The notes under the pieces were generated by a model. That model saw only the letters and a list, made by a program, of their open reading frames with translations. It searched no databases and was not told the origin of the DNA. A DNA stretch of 64,000 nt. Origin: Panulirus ornatus (taxonomy: Eukaryota > Arthropoda > Malacostraca > Decapoda > Palinuridae). The translations under genes were made by a program, and so were the position numbers. The stretch is taken from assembly GCF_036320965.1 (NCBI RefSeq), contig NC_092261.1, positions 10,263,697 to 10,327,696 of the forward strand. The letters are read 5' to 3'. Shown in pieces: positions 21,360-34,560 of the stretch; within the stretch, counting starts at the first letter, position 1; every line of letters begins with the position of its first letter.

Positions 21360-21445
<86 letters not shown>
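21360..21445. repeat. (TC)n microsatellite
   Basis: An uninterrupted TC tract of about 86 bp. A GA tract at 21662-21718 is its inverted partner. Confidence 0.98.
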
Positions 21446-21448
<3 letters not shown>

Positions 21449-21658
21449 GCATCATCTCATTCTAACAATGTCTCTCCCTCTTCAATCTTATTTCTTCATT
21501 CATTTCTTATTCTTGGACGATCCTCAACTTCCAGAACCTCCTTACCTGATTTGTATAAACATCAAACGGATGTATGGGGGGCCATAACACACCCTAGACA
21601 CACCCTCACACTACACGCCCCTTCCTCCACTTGTTTTGGCACACACTCCTTTCAACAC

Positions 21659-21661
<3 letters not shown>

Positions 21662-21718
<57 letters not shown>
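21662..21718. repeat. (GA)n microsatellite
   Basis: An uninterrupted GA tract of about 57 bp. Confidence 0.98.
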
Positions 21719-21722
<4 letters not shown>

Positions 21723-22264
21723 CTTCAACACTTAAAGCCATTTCAGTTCCCCATACACAGTAGCATTGCCAACATTTTCCATTCCAACCCATATCACTCG
21801 TGATACAAAATTCTTTTTTTACCTCGTAGCACATGCTGTATTCACTTTACGGTTCGTCGTACAGTTTCTCAACTACCCATTTCTTAATCATCTACGCCTT
21901 GGAATGAACTTAAATCCAACTATTTTACAGCTCTGTCCTGTGCATATAACCTCCACAATTTAAGATAATAATTCCCACCCAACACTTCCTACGTTATGGT
22001 CACCATCCTTTCCCTTGTACAGATATAAATGGTGCATTCGCCCTCACACCACCTCTCTCTGGTGCACTACTCTCACCCCAGGCTCGGCAAGCACTGCATG
22101 AAAACACTTGTGTGCCATCTGACCCTATTCTCTCAACATGTCTCCTGTTATTTGATTCACTTCCAGAGGCCTTAATGCTTTTCACATTCCCCTAACATTT
22201 TGGTCTTTCTCTGCATTCCCTCTGCACTGTTATCTCCTCATCATCTGTCCTCTCATTTCTGTAC
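21719..22264. other. Unique stretch, no gene recognised
   Basis: C- and T-rich sequence without a supported feature. Confidence 0.45.
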
Positions 22265-22411
22265 GTAGGCGTAGGTATGAGTGTATGTGAGTATTTCTGT
22301 ATGTAGGCGTAGGTATGAGTGTATGTGAGTATTTCTGTATGTAGGCGTAGGTATGAGTGTATGTGAGTATTTCTGTATGTAGGCGTAGGTATGAGTGTAT
22401 GTGAGTATACT
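22265..22411. repeat. 38-bp minisatellite, four copies
   Basis: GTAGGCGTAGGTATGAGTG recurs at exact 38-bp spacing (22265, 22303, 22341, 22379), linked by GTATTTCTGTAT. Copies look almost identical. Confidence 0.96.
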
Positions 22412-22540
22412 ATTTGAGACCAAAGTTTGTGGGTGACGGAGAGGGAGTTTTAGACTCGTAAATCTTGTACGTAAACTGTCTTAAACTTAGGTATACATAC
22501 GTAAATGCACACATACAAACACACACACACACATCAGCTC

Positions 22541-22578
22541 AAATCAGGTACCCATAATCGACCAGCTGCTTCAAAGAG
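22541..22578 (-). mobile_element. SINE body fragment
   Basis: On the minus strand this contains AGCTGGTCGATTATGGGTAC, matching the body of the SINE at 3466-3640 (TGGTCGATAACATGGGTACC). Only the 3' body remains. Confidence 0.5.
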
Positions 22579-23555
<977 letters not shown>

Positions 23556-23690
23556 GAGCTTCCGTGGTGCAGTGGCTTGCTTTGCTTACCATCATTCACA
23601 CACACGCACACCAGAGTTCGAATCCTGGGCGCGGCCGTCTTCCCACAGGCAACCCGTCCGGGGGTCGATAAAGGGGAAAAAGTAAATGTA
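23556..23690 (+). mobile_element. tRNA-headed SINE with CA insertion
   Basis: A-box-like TGGTGCAGTGG at 23565-23575 and B-box GAGTTCGAATCC at 23614-23625 are followed by GGGCGCGGCCGTC, then GGGGGTCGATAAAGGGG, which matches the SINE family body. The A-to-B spacing contains a short CA run, so the tRNA fold is broken. Confidence 0.6.
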
Positions 23691-23819
23691 CGAAGTTTAA
23701 AGACGAGGGGGGGGGGCAACAAGAATGTAAAACTCTCTTCCCGTTACACAACAAACACGTTACGTATGTGACACGTTACGGCAGGTCACACACACGACGG
23801 AGTGATCACACATTTCCCC

Positions 23820-23925
23820 TGATACTGGGGTTCGAATCCCGGACGGAGCAAGCGACCCACGCACCGACACAGCTGTTCATCCTCTCCTTTCATACTAGTC
23901 GATGAATGGGGAACCTCGCGTAAAA
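23820..23925 (+). mobile_element. SINE fragment, same family
   Basis: B-box GGGTTCGAATCCC at 23828-23840, then ACAGCTGTTCATCC and GTCGATGAATGGGGAACC follow the layout of the body at 3466-3640. The A-box half is missing or decayed. Confidence 0.55.
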
Positions 23926-24653
23926 GATGGAGAGTGTTTGCAGAGTTACAATACGGGACAACACGAGCGTAAAACCCTCCGTCACAACACAAGCATTACA
24001 CCGCGCAAATACCAGTATTCAAGATGATTTGATTAACAGTTAGATTCATCCTGGTGCACAAAGGCAAACCTCAGACATCGAGACAATCAAAGAAACGTAT
24101 GTGGAACGACGGAATTTTTCCTTTGTTTTTTTTCTTTTTCTTTCCATTCTTCCGCCGGACCAGCCAGCGGCGCACAGAGGACAGACGAAACTGCAGAGCG
24201 AGAGGAAAACGTTTGGTACGTCAACGTTTCCGGCTCTCGTCAGTCATGAATTACTACTTCATTCGCGACAGTCGCCAGAGACACTCAGTGCTACAAGATC
24301 ATACATAAATGCATAGTCTTATCAGATCAAACGCTTCTGATATCAAATTTCGTCCTTTGTAATCTGGTTGACTCACTTTCTAGACTCTGTCAAGAGAGAT
24401 GAAACAACACATCTATTCGTTCCTGATAATTCCCTTATCACTCAATCAGCTAAGCCCGTCTTCAAGACACAGGGGATCATGTTACAGTGTGGCAAGTGTT
24501 CGTCTCCTCAGAACAGCTACTCAAACACTACTGAAGCTAAGCTAATTACTTTAGCAGCTTAGTCAACTGCATTTACCATCCCATATGCCATGATGTGGGC
24601 GACATGCCATAAGGCACTCGACCAACTTGACTGTAAACACAGCTATACAAATC
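23926..24653. other. Unique stretch, no gene recognised
   Basis: A long T/C-rich run near 24116-24155 is followed by CCAGCCAGCGG, a possible splice-acceptor context, but no supported exon follows. Confidence 0.4.
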
Positions 24654-24789
24654 ATGGTGAACGTGAAGCTACAGATATATATAGAGGATATCCCTGTATA
24701 CTTGGTTGGTTGTTTGGCCTTTACGTCTCTGAACTTCATCTACATCAAGCTATATCGACTGAGCGAAAAAATCTTCCGTTTCCCTCCGA
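24654..24789 (+). CDS. Possible first coding exon of a membrane protein
   Basis: An ATG with A at -3 and G at +4 opens a frame reading MVNVKLQIYIEDIPV, then a hydrophobic stretch YLVGCLAFTSLNFIYI, then a basic/aromatic segment KLYRLSEKIFRFPP. It ends at CCGA/GTGAGT, where the intron side is a perfect GTGAGT donor. The exon would be 136 bp, 45 codons plus one base. The layout (short N-terminus, one membrane segment, positive flank) would suit a signal-anchor protein. I do not recognise the family. Without splicing, the frame stays open to about 24926 and becomes glycine-rich. No promoter or second exon was identified, so chance remains the main alternative. Confidence 0.2.
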
Positions 24790-25499
24790 GTGAGTCTCGC
24801 TCACATATACAAAATGTGCAACACAAATACGGGGGAGCGGTCGTGCCTGGTGTGTTGCACCCTCTCTCTGCTGGCATATCATTTGTTAATCTTGGTGTGA
24901 GGCTGAGAGAAGGGGGGGTCGTCTAGGGGTCATGGGAGAACTAGGTGGAGTAATAGAGTGACGAGAGAAAGGTGATAACGTGGTAAATGAAAGGAACACG
25001 AAGGAGGAAAGAGTGAAGAGAAAGATAAAAAGTGCGACGGGGAAATGATGAGTGGAACTACAAAATAAATAAAATATGAATGAGATTAAAAGAACGAAAT
25101 AACAGAGCAAAACTGTGGTGATGTGGGTAGAGAAGATACAGAGAGGCAAAATACAATGGAGGTATAGAAGAGGGAGTGAAAAGGTTACGAGGGAAGAAAA
25201 TACAGAGAGGAGTATCAAAGACAAGAAACAAAGGATGGTATTTGTACGTAGGGGAGCGGAAGAATGAGGTGAAGGATAATAGGATCAGGAGGATAGGGAT
25301 TTAGTGAGCGCTGAGCAATATCAGTTGATAACCGGGGATACAAAAGGGAGAACGAGGCCCTAAGAGGATGAGCGAGGTGGCGTTGGGGGGGAGAAGAAAG
25401 AGAAGGAGGAGGAGGAGGAGGTAAGCGGAGAAGGAAAGAAACGCGAGGAAAAGTTTATCAAGAGACGAGAAAGAATGATGATGGCGAGTGAGATAGAAA

Positions 25500-25501
<2 letters not shown>

Positions 25502-25561
<60 letters not shown>
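25502..25561. repeat. (GT)n microsatellite
   Basis: An uninterrupted GT tract of about 60 bp inside the purine-biased block. Confidence 0.98.
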
Positions 25562-25563
<2 letters not shown>

Positions 25564-26041
25564 CAAATAACAGTGCAACGAAATGTGAGATGAGGAATGA
25601 GGCATTATAGAAGCATGGACGTAAATCCCAGGGAAAGCAGAGGTGAGCGAAGGAGAGAGCTAGAGGGAGTGTAAGAACAGAGCAATACCTCACAGAATGA
25701 AGGGTAAGGAGGCGGAGGTAAAGATGATGAGGTGCGGCATCCCTCAGACAGCGACAGTAAAGGGAGAACCTTAAGTAAAGTAAGGAACCATAAGGGAGGT
25801 AACATTTACAAAAAAAGGAGTGGTGTGGTGGAGGGTGGTGGCGGCGGGGTGACCTGGAAGAATAAAGCAGTGTAGGGATGTGACAAGAGGCGGACGGAAG
25901 GAAGGTTTGAGGCACTGACTATCCACTGTATAGTTCCTACGAGAAAGGAGAGGAGACGAAGGCTGAGGACCTCGTACGAGAGGGAGAGGAGGCGCAGGGA
26001 ATGCATCTCCGAGGACCTCCGGGGAGCACCGTTGGCACGAG

Positions 26042-26060
26042 GCAGCAGCAGCAGCAGCAG
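26042..26060. repeat. (CAG)6 trinucleotide repeat
   Basis: Six consecutive GCA/CAG triplets. Confidence 0.95.
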
Positions 26061-26383
26061 CCCAAGACAAGATGGACTTGGGGTGGTGTGTTGGGGGCGG
26101 GGAAGACTAGCGAGGACCGCACACAAGCCTTGCTATATCTCACACGAGGAGATCGCATGGTGAGTGAGTGATGGTAGTGGGGTATATGACAGCATCTCAA
26201 GAGAGGAGGCAGTGTGGGACGAATGACGACGTGGTGGCAAGGACGATGGCAGCAGCCTCATGGGTACAGGAGGGAGAGGAAAGGTGACTCAGGATCTGAA
26301 GGACGAGGATTAACACAACGCCATCTTGCTCATATCTCAAGGATGAAGAGAGAGAGAGTGTGTGTGACGCAGTATCGCGCTAC

Positions 26384-26385
<2 letters not shown>

Positions 26386-26454
<69 letters not shown>
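26386..26454. repeat. (AG)n microsatellite
   Basis: An AG tract of about 69 bp, with its inverted CT partner at 26789-26867. Confidence 0.98.
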
Positions 26455-26458
<4 letters not shown>

Positions 26459-26785
26459 ACGAGAGATAAAGGCAATTAATCTCACAGCGAAGGAGAACTG
26501 GTAGCGTGACGCCCAATCTTGCTCCTCCTAGTACGTCTAAGGAAAGATAACGAAAGATGACGAAGTAGAGGGAGGGGAGGCCACAGCAGTATCTCAAGAA
26601 AGAAAGGGGAGGATCCACAAGCATTATAATAGCCCTCTGGGTGGGAAGGGTGGGGGGATCTTCGCTTTTAATGGGAAAGTAAAATTGGTCAAGGGAAAAA
26701 AAAAAAAAATTGACAGACCAAACCAACTGACAGAAAAATATAACACCGTAACGATAGGTGATCCACCTTCTCCTTCCTCCTCCTC

Positions 26786-26788
<3 letters not shown>

Positions 26789-26867
<79 letters not shown>
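26789..26867. repeat. (CT)n microsatellite
   Basis: A CT tract of about 79 bp preceded by a short TCC run. Confidence 0.98.
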
Positions 26868-26869
<2 letters not shown>

Positions 26870-27729
26870 GCGTTTCCCAAGCTTTTCCTCCTGACAATTC
26901 GTTTCGTAAGCTGTAAATTCAAATGACTTTTCATCAGGTGGGACGGACCGTGTCATATGCTCCCATTTGTATCGTATATGATTAAGTGGATCAAAGGCAA
27001 TCTAGAAGATGTGTTATTCGTCATTCTTATATATTTCCATGAAACATATTGTACGATTTAGTGATCAGGTTTACGACAGTCTAAAAGGTATTTCATTTGC
27101 GTCTATACAGTAAAGCGATACATCACGCAAGCATCAGATGTATCATCTATTTCTACATGCAGACTCTTTTTCATCATACGAAGACGGTGTCAATACAATG
27201 CTTCGTGTGGAAAATTTTGCATAAGGGCCGACACTGCCTGAATCTAGTATGGGATTCTCGTCTCAATGTCTTACGAGAAAGATGATGATACAAAACAGTT
27301 CAACCAAACTCGAACGAAAGAAAAAAATATATAAATTGCATACACTTAAATCTGGCCATGGAAGACTCCAGCACTTAATAACAATTCTCGTTTTCTTTAC
27401 CTATAAATGAAAATGGTAAAATGTTCTTTTAAAAACCTTACCTCCAGCAAAATTCTATTTTTTCTCTTTCTCCCAAAACCCCAAAATACTTGCAAATAAT
27501 AAAAAAATATATATACAGAATATATCTCAACGCAGTCCACCGAAATAATATTATTATAATAATTAGTGCAAAACAAATGAACATGCAATTTTAATTAGAG
27601 TAATTTATGACCCTCAAGTCACAGTAAAACTTGGTTTAATTTCGGTTTAATCACACCATACGTCACACAGAGCTGAGTAGGAAATTATTGCCTGCTCCCC
27701 CAGAGTCCACCAGGAAATCTGTAGGGGCA
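26868..27729. other. Unique AT-rich stretch
   Basis: No gene recognised. A small AT palindrome (AATAATATTATT) lies near 27545. Confidence 0.45.
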
Positions 27730-28075
27730 CCGATAACACAGTACCGACTTCGCCGATAACAGTACCGACTTCACCGATAACGGTACCGACTACACCGATA
27801 ACAGTACCGACTACACCGATAACATTACCGACTTCTCTGGTTCCAGTACCACATTCACCGATAGTAACAACAAAATCGTCAATAACTTTAATGGATTCAC
27901 CGATACACATTCCCAATTCCATTAATAATAATCCCAAAAACATATGTTAACTTTGCCGATAACATAACCAGCTTCACCGACAAAATTACCAATTGCACCG
28001 ATACCGGTACCAGCTTCACCGATATCAGTACCAACTTTACCGATACCCACCCCAGCTTCATCGGTAGCAGTACCA
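27730..28075. repeat. 21-bp minisatellite, degenerate
   Basis: About sixteen copies, some decayed, of a unit with CACCGATAACAGTACCGACTT. The best-kept copies are at 27730-27840. The period is a multiple of three, so minus-strand frames stay open with a GEVGTVI heptad. That is a repeat artefact. Confidence 0.93.
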
Positions 28076-28180
28076 CACATCCATACCAATATTTGTACAC
28101 TCGATAAATGACGCTTGGTATGGACTTAACTTCATATCATCTAACTGCTCATAGCCATCTAATCCATCAATATATATTCA

Positions 28181-28262
28181 TTCATTTTGCTTTGTCGCTG
28201 TCTCCCGCGTTAGCGAGGTAGCGCAAGGAAACAGACGAAAGAATAGCCCAACCCACCCACAT
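28181..28262 (-). mobile_element. 3' end of non-LTR retrotransposon, GCGAGGTAGCG family
   Basis: Plus-strand landmarks are CTTTGTCGCTGTCTCCCGCG, the core TTAGCGAGGTAGCGCAAGG, ACAGACGAAAGAATAGCCC and AACCCACCCACATACAC. I recall this as the antisense of the 3' UTR of the decapod RTE-like element whose coding remnants lie at 54634-55705 and 59576-59665. In element orientation the 3' terminus is at 28181, with an ATTC-rich tail outside it. A TA microsatellite starts where the 3' UTR reads GTATATATA. Confidence 0.65.
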
Positions 28263-28268
28263 ACACAC

Positions 28269-28269
<1 letters not shown>

Positions 28270-28333
<64 letters not shown>
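28270..28333. repeat. (TA)n microsatellite
   Basis: A TA tract of about 64 bp abutting the retrotransposon 3' end. Confidence 0.98.
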
Positions 28334-28334
<1 letters not shown>

Positions 28335-28850
28335 TACCCACGACGTAAACATTATCATTCTTCATCTCCACCAAAACGCAATCATCTTAAGCCATCTCCC
28401 ATTATTTTGTGTTTGAGATTAATGCAAGACATGTTATACGCTCCCTATATCAAGCTGGCAATACAGTAATGTATGACTGTTTACCTACGAAGTTACAGCA
28501 GTGAAGATAAGGCAGAGGGAGAACTGAAGACCTCGAGAAATTGGATGGAGAGCAAACAAGAGTTTGGCCGAAATGCCAAGGAAATAGCACCATGATTATC
28601 AATATGTAAACATCTGTTTGTATAGTACAGAGAGGAGATAGGTAGTCGTAAAACACACGGCACTGTGGGAAACACGAAGGACAAAAGAGTATAAACCAGA
28701 CCAGACGGCGGAAACTGATTTCTGATGAAAAGTAACAAAAGAAAATGGGAGGAGGGGGCTCGGGGGCGCACGGACGACAAATAAAGCGGTTAACAGGATG
28801 ATGAAATGGGAACAGGGTAAATGAGTGTGTTATAGATCCTCGAGATATAT

Positions 28851-28852
<2 letters not shown>
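28334..28852. other. Unique stretch, no gene recognised
   Basis: Purine-rich towards its right end. No motif supports a gene. Confidence 0.45.

Positions 28853-28928
<76 letters not shown>
28853..28928. repeat. (AG)n microsatellite
   Basis: An uninterrupted AG tract of about 76 bp. Confidence 0.98.
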
Positions 28929-28931
<3 letters not shown>

Positions 28932-29638
28932 TTGACGAGGTCAAATGTATACGTGAAGCAAGCACACAGCAAGGAATAAACGAAAAGAGAACCAGAAGGC
29001 TAATGTTATAAGAAAATAGAAAAAAAAAAAGTGCATCTCTCTACCACCAGTACTTGGGTTCGAGAGGGGACCAAGCTCCCTTGAAGGACAGAGTGTCAGA
29101 GACGTACAACGAACGTAAGTGCACCTCACGGAGAACATGCATTCCCAAAGACAAGGTTAAACCATCTTCAACATGCTACAGCTTTCCAGAACGTATCGAA
29201 GTGGGTTTCATCAGAGGCAATGTGAAATCCATGCCTTGTGGAGCTACGACACGGGGTCATGACGCCCGGATGGACCCCCCCGAACATGGCGTCGCCCCTA
29301 ATGAAAAAGCGAGTCGAATCAATCCATTTCCTCTTTTCACGAAGCTGAAATCAATACATTTCATTATTCATGCACAAACCATCTGATGGCTGATCTATAA
29401 CAGGCGCTTCACCGTGATTATTAGATTTCCTAAGCCATTCAGAAGACCATCTCCTCCAACAAGTCCCTCTGCAGCTGACTCGTGTCTGGGAGGAGCAGTA
29501 ATCATCCACCTCTCTTGGCCATTTCTCTTGATTATCTCCCTTGCTCAGGCCCTCGTGTTTAAGTCTTTCAAACTAATTAACTCAAATTATCCACCACCTC
29601 GTGCCATCTCTATCGGGTAGTTCTCCTGGCGCTGTGCC

Positions 29639-29640
<2 letters not shown>
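28929..29640. other. Unique stretch, no gene recognised
   Basis: A 110-codon frame at 29054-29386 matches nothing I know. No other feature. Confidence 0.45.

Positions 29641-29710
<70 letters not shown>
29641..29710. repeat. (CT)n microsatellite
   Basis: A CT tract of about 70 bp followed by a short AT run. Confidence 0.98.
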
Positions 29711-29719
<9 letters not shown>

Positions 29720-29732
29720 GTCTTCCAGTACA

Positions 29733-30000
29733 GCTCCCACGTACTGACTCTTTCAAACTATGTCCTACATACTGCGTCTCCCATACTATGTTCCACGTAC
29801 AGCGTCATTCAGACTAATTCCTCACATGCTGAGGGGTTCCAAGAATCTCCATGCTACGTCCCACATAATATGGCTTACAAGCTATGTCCATCTTACTGTT
29901 ACTTCCAAAGTATGTCCCACATAGTGTAGCTGCCACACTAAGTCCCACATAGTGTAGCTGCCACACTATGTCCCACATATTTCATCTCCCCTTCGGGCCC
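29733..30000. repeat. Degenerate ~30-bp repeat
   Basis: CTATGTCCCACATA-like units with CTGCCACACT- or TCTTTCAAACT-like linkers recur at about 30 bp. The best copies are at 29911-29975, where CCCACATAGTGTAGCTGCC is duplicated exactly. Confidence 0.75.
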
Positions 30001-32044
30001 TGTGTGTAGTACCCCACACACTGTTTTATTCAGATGCACTCCATACTAAAGCTACTTCGCTCCATCCCATATACTGCCTCCCTTAAACTATCTTCCTCCA
30101 AAACCGTTCAGGCACTCTGGCCTTCCCAATCTGTTCTACCAGCTTGTTTCTAAAGTGCTGTACACCGGCTCCACCTGGGGGGTGTCCTTATGTTATGTCC
30201 TTTATACTCATCTTCTCATCATTTATAACCTATTACACCTACTGTGTCCCCTACAAAGTTCCACTTACTTTGGTCATAATACCATCACCAAACTCTCGCA
30301 GGTTGCGTTCGCGCTGCCAAATCCCTCGTACTCAATCCAACACATCTTTGCACACTTCCTTATACAGCTTCCCTCTAACTCCAAGTCCCGTGTCGAGACC
30401 TCCAAGTTATAAGTCTCCTCCACGTGTCTCGTACATTTACACACCAAGGCTGACGCGACACGTCTCGCTTACGAAATCCTTCATACGAATTCTATTGCGT
30501 GAAATCCATCACCTTACGAATGCATTCCCAGACGCCGAGTCGTATATGGATCTACAAGGCCGACGCTCGTGCATGAATTCGCAGGAGAGAGACTCTCCCT
30601 CTCAAATTCCTTTCTATCACGTCTAAAGTCATGTCTCAGGTAAGCCTCCCTCACTGCACTACCCGCCCCTACCTTCGTGTCGTCTCGCCGGCTGGTCGGC
30701 TCCTCCCGACTCGTACCAGCTTTTCTAAAGGCAGCTTTTACTGCCAATAATACCTCCCCATGTGATCAGGCGCAGCAGCGCCACCAGTAACAGCAGCAGT
30801 AGAAGCTGAGTGATGAGGGCAGCAGCACATGGTCATGCAGCTGGAGACACTAGCCCAGCTGCTCCGGAACAACCGATGGAAACATAAAATCTAATCTATT
30901 GGTTAATTTGGGCCTCAGGGTAAGGTTGTGTATGCTGTGGCTCGCCAATGTTAAGGTCGTATGTTTTCTCGTGGCCACACGGGGGGGGAGGTTTAGTGGG
31001 GGGAGGAAGAGAAGAAGGAGGGTACAAGAAAGTGGAGTGGGAGGATGGGGTTGGGGGGTGGGGGGGATATATCGAAGACGAGAAGAGGATTCGAAGACAT
31101 GGATAAGGAATGATACGAGTGGGAAAGGAAGATGGAGGAAACAGAAAGGAGAGAGACAAGAGGATGAAAACACATTGGATGTTCTTCGAGATTCGTCAGG
31201 TCTCTCACTTGGGTCCCAGTGGGTCCATCTCGACTATAGCCCATCCCCAATCGACCCTCCCTAGGTAGGGAAAGAGGAGGAGGAGGAGGAGGTAGGAGGA
31301 AGACATATGTGAAACAGAACAAACGTATAACAAAGAGGAACAAAAATATGTCAGATGAAAAAAGGGGGGTAATGGAAGTAAGGAAAGTGGCAAGAAGGAT
31401 GTACACGCAGAGTAAGATGATAAAAGAGAGGTGGACATGGCAAAGAGGGAAATGAGATATACATAATATTACTAAGAACGCGATCGCTTTCATGATAATT
31501 TTCTACATTTGCCAAAGGTTTTGAGGGATATATGTGTTCGAAAATCTCGAAATACTTACGATACAATATAATATAATATAATATATAATATTATATACAA
31601 TATAATATTCTTAGATCTTTTGACGTTCAAGTGACAGGTGAAATTTTTGACAAAGACGACAAAGTGGTAAAACTAACTAAACATCCGATATAATAACTAA
31701 GAGTTATCATGTCTAATTTTCACATGGAGCTGACCCACTGGCTAACATTTCTTATTGTTTTGCACCTGGTGACAGAACGATCATATTTAGAAATGCCAGT
31801 GTAACAACATTCTTCAGTAAACAGGAGCCCTCAATCTATTATCTAGGATTTCTTTCGTGAGGGTGGACTGAAAAAAATATTCAGATACAGAATATTCGAA
31901 TACATATAACTACTAAAAAAAAAAGAACTTTTGTTCCTACTTCCTAAGTCTAGCCACTACACATGCTGGAATATATCATATGAAAAAAAAAAAAAGATCA
32001 GGACTTCTGCACAACTGATGTAAACGCCGTAGTATATTACTTTC

Positions 32045-32048
<4 letters not shown>
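30001..32048. other. Unique stretch with opposed composition blocks
   Basis: About 30050-30650 is pyrimidine-rich and about 30900-31450 is purine-rich on the plus strand. Open frames here (for example 30144-30626, 30993-31493) follow the skew. 31561-31600 is an AATAT-rich palindromic patch. No gene recognised. Confidence 0.5.

Positions 32049-32112
<64 letters not shown>
32049..32112. repeat. (CT)n microsatellite
   Basis: An uninterrupted CT tract of about 64 bp. Confidence 0.98.
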
Positions 32113-32113
<1 letters not shown>

Positions 32114-32531
32114 GCGGGGAAATTCTCGTTCCGGTTTTCTATGAAGAGAAAATCCAAACGCAAATATTGCAACATTCGTCCCTTCAAGGAACAGCACAGC
32201 CGGGAGCGTATCCAGTTCTGATTGACCCGCCTGTCGATCAGGCTCATGGCAAACTTGACAGAGAATCAATAAAGCAATTTGTCCACCGGCGACGAGGAAA
32301 TATGTTTGTCCAGTCACTTCCCCCGTCAAACCAACAAACACTCTGACCCACGGCTTTAGCGCCAGACGGCTAAGCTCTCGGTGTAGTCACCGTAAAAGCT
32401 TGACCTAAAAAGAGTTCAGCGATGATTCACGAGACTGGTGTACACACAGACGTCGTGACAGTCATGAGAGAGGTATAGGTACTCCCGCCATGCAGGGGAG
32501 CTGACGGATGTGGTCTTACCAACAGCATTTG

Positions 32532-32820
32532 AATGAGGGTTATTGAACGACTGCCTCCAAATGAGGCTTATTGAACGACTGCCTCCAAATGAGGCTTATT
32601 GAACGACTGCCTCCAAATGAGGCTTATTGAACGACTGCCTCCAAATGAGGCTTATTGAACGACTGCCTCCAAATGAGGCTTATTGAACGACTGCCTCCAA
32701 ATGAGGCTTATTGAACGACTGCCTCCAAATGAGGCTTATTGAACGACTGCCTCCAAATGAGGCTTATTGAACGACTGCCTCCAAATGAGGCTTATTGAAC
32801 GAGTGTCTAAATGAGGCACA
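32532..32820. repeat. 28-bp minisatellite, ten copies
   Basis: AATGAGGCTTATTGAACGAC recurs at exact 28-bp spacing from 32532 to 32784, with a broken copy at 32810. The first copy has one substitution (GAGGGTT) and the tenth is altered at its end. Copies 2 to 9 look identical. Confidence 0.98.
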
Positions 32821-33345
32821 CGGAGTCTTTCAGTATCCTTTCGTGATCACTGCACAGCACAGGGTGTAACCCTCCTGTGTTAAGCATCTGCTATACTTAA
32901 AGAGTTTTGAATTACACGCAGATACAGTATACGAAAATGACCTGTAGTAAAGTATAAGAAATTATGTTATCTTTATGATGTTTGAGGATGCTTTACCACT
33001 GGATATCCAAATCACTCGGGTGTTATCCCTCCAAGAAATCAGTGAATACATTCAATGGCACCTGCTGAAGTCAGAACGGTGATTAACATAGACAAATAAA
33101 ATCTCACACATCAAGAGATAATGTACTAAATCAGGATTGCTGGGTCTGGCTGCCCCCTTTTTTATTTTCCAGGGAAAAAGGTCTGCAAATTTCGATCTCA
33201 TACAACTTTCCAAAAAAAAAAAAGAAAAAAAAATCCAGTGAAAAAAAAAAAGATGAAATTATAGACAAACGAAGAAAACCTAGAGAGTCACAGTTAGATG
33301 GACTGACACACCGTGTTCTGTCTGACTTCTGTATCAAAGATGAAA
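32821..33345. other. Unique stretch, no gene recognised
   Basis: Includes two poly-A runs at 33213-33252. No gene recognised. Confidence 0.45.
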
Positions 33346-33740
33346 TGATCAACTCATCCTCAAAGATCAACTCATCGTCAATGGTCAACTCATCCTCAAT
33401 GGTCAACTCATCCTCAATGATCAACTCATCGTCAATGGTCAACTCATCCTCAATGATCAACTCATCCTCAATGATCAACTCATCCTCAATGGTCAACTCA
33501 TCCTCAATGATCAACTCATCCTCAATGATCAACTCATCCTCAATGATCAACTCATCCTCAATGGTCAACTCATCCTCAATGATCAACTCATCCTCAATGA
33601 TCAACTCATCCTCAATGATCAACTCATCCTCAATGATCAACTCATCCTCAATGATCAACTCATCCTCAATGATCAACTCATCCTCAATGGTTAACTCATC
33701 CTCAATGATCAACTCATCCTCAATGGTCAACTCATCCTCA
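33346..33740. repeat. 18-bp minisatellite, about 22 copies
   Basis: Units of GATCAACTCATCCTCAAT with G/A and C/G variants. The period is a multiple of three, so both strands stay open: plus reads (M)INSSS and minus reads IEDEL(I/T). No start context, signal or conserved flank supports a protein on either strand. Confidence 0.97.
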
Positions 33741-34002
33741 AACTATTCTCAGTCAAGTCTAATCACAATCACTCACGTTCTCAAAGGCAACCTTCACAAC
33801 GTATAACCGGATGATCAATCTCTCATTAACCAACACCACTTAATCACCATTAATCAAGCACTACGATCGGTGATCAATTAATCGAGACACTTTACGACGT
33901 GTTGGAGATGGGGAGGATCAGCGACGACCTTTGCTACCTTTACAATGGGCACCCAAATGGACCCCCTGTCCGAACATGGGGCGAATGCTTGTGAATCTCC
34001 CA

Positions 34003-34478
<476 letters not shown>

Positions 34479-34547
<69 letters not shown>
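34479..34547. repeat. (AT)n microsatellite
   Basis: A tract of about 69 bp, 13 bp before the repeat module at 34561. Confidence 0.98.
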
Positions 34548-34555
<8 letters not shown>

Positions 34556-34560
34556 GACAT

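Larger units (their letters stand above)
24890..26600. other. Purine-biased block
   Basis: The plus strand is visibly dominated by A and G for about 1.7 kb. This removes stop codons on the minus strand, where long Ser/Leu/Pro-rich frames appear (for example 25301-25915, 204 codons). I see no gene. The bias itself is the feature. Confidence 0.7.

Noticed and set aside
25301..25915. 204-codon minus-strand frame
   Set aside because: It is open because the plus strand is purine-rich and contains a GT tract. It encodes Ser/Leu/Pro/His low complexity with no domain.
33131..33730. 199-codon acidic repeat frame on the minus strand
   Set aside because: It is the 18-bp minisatellite read in frame and continues into poly-A-derived phenylalanine runs. 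There is no start context or conserved flank.
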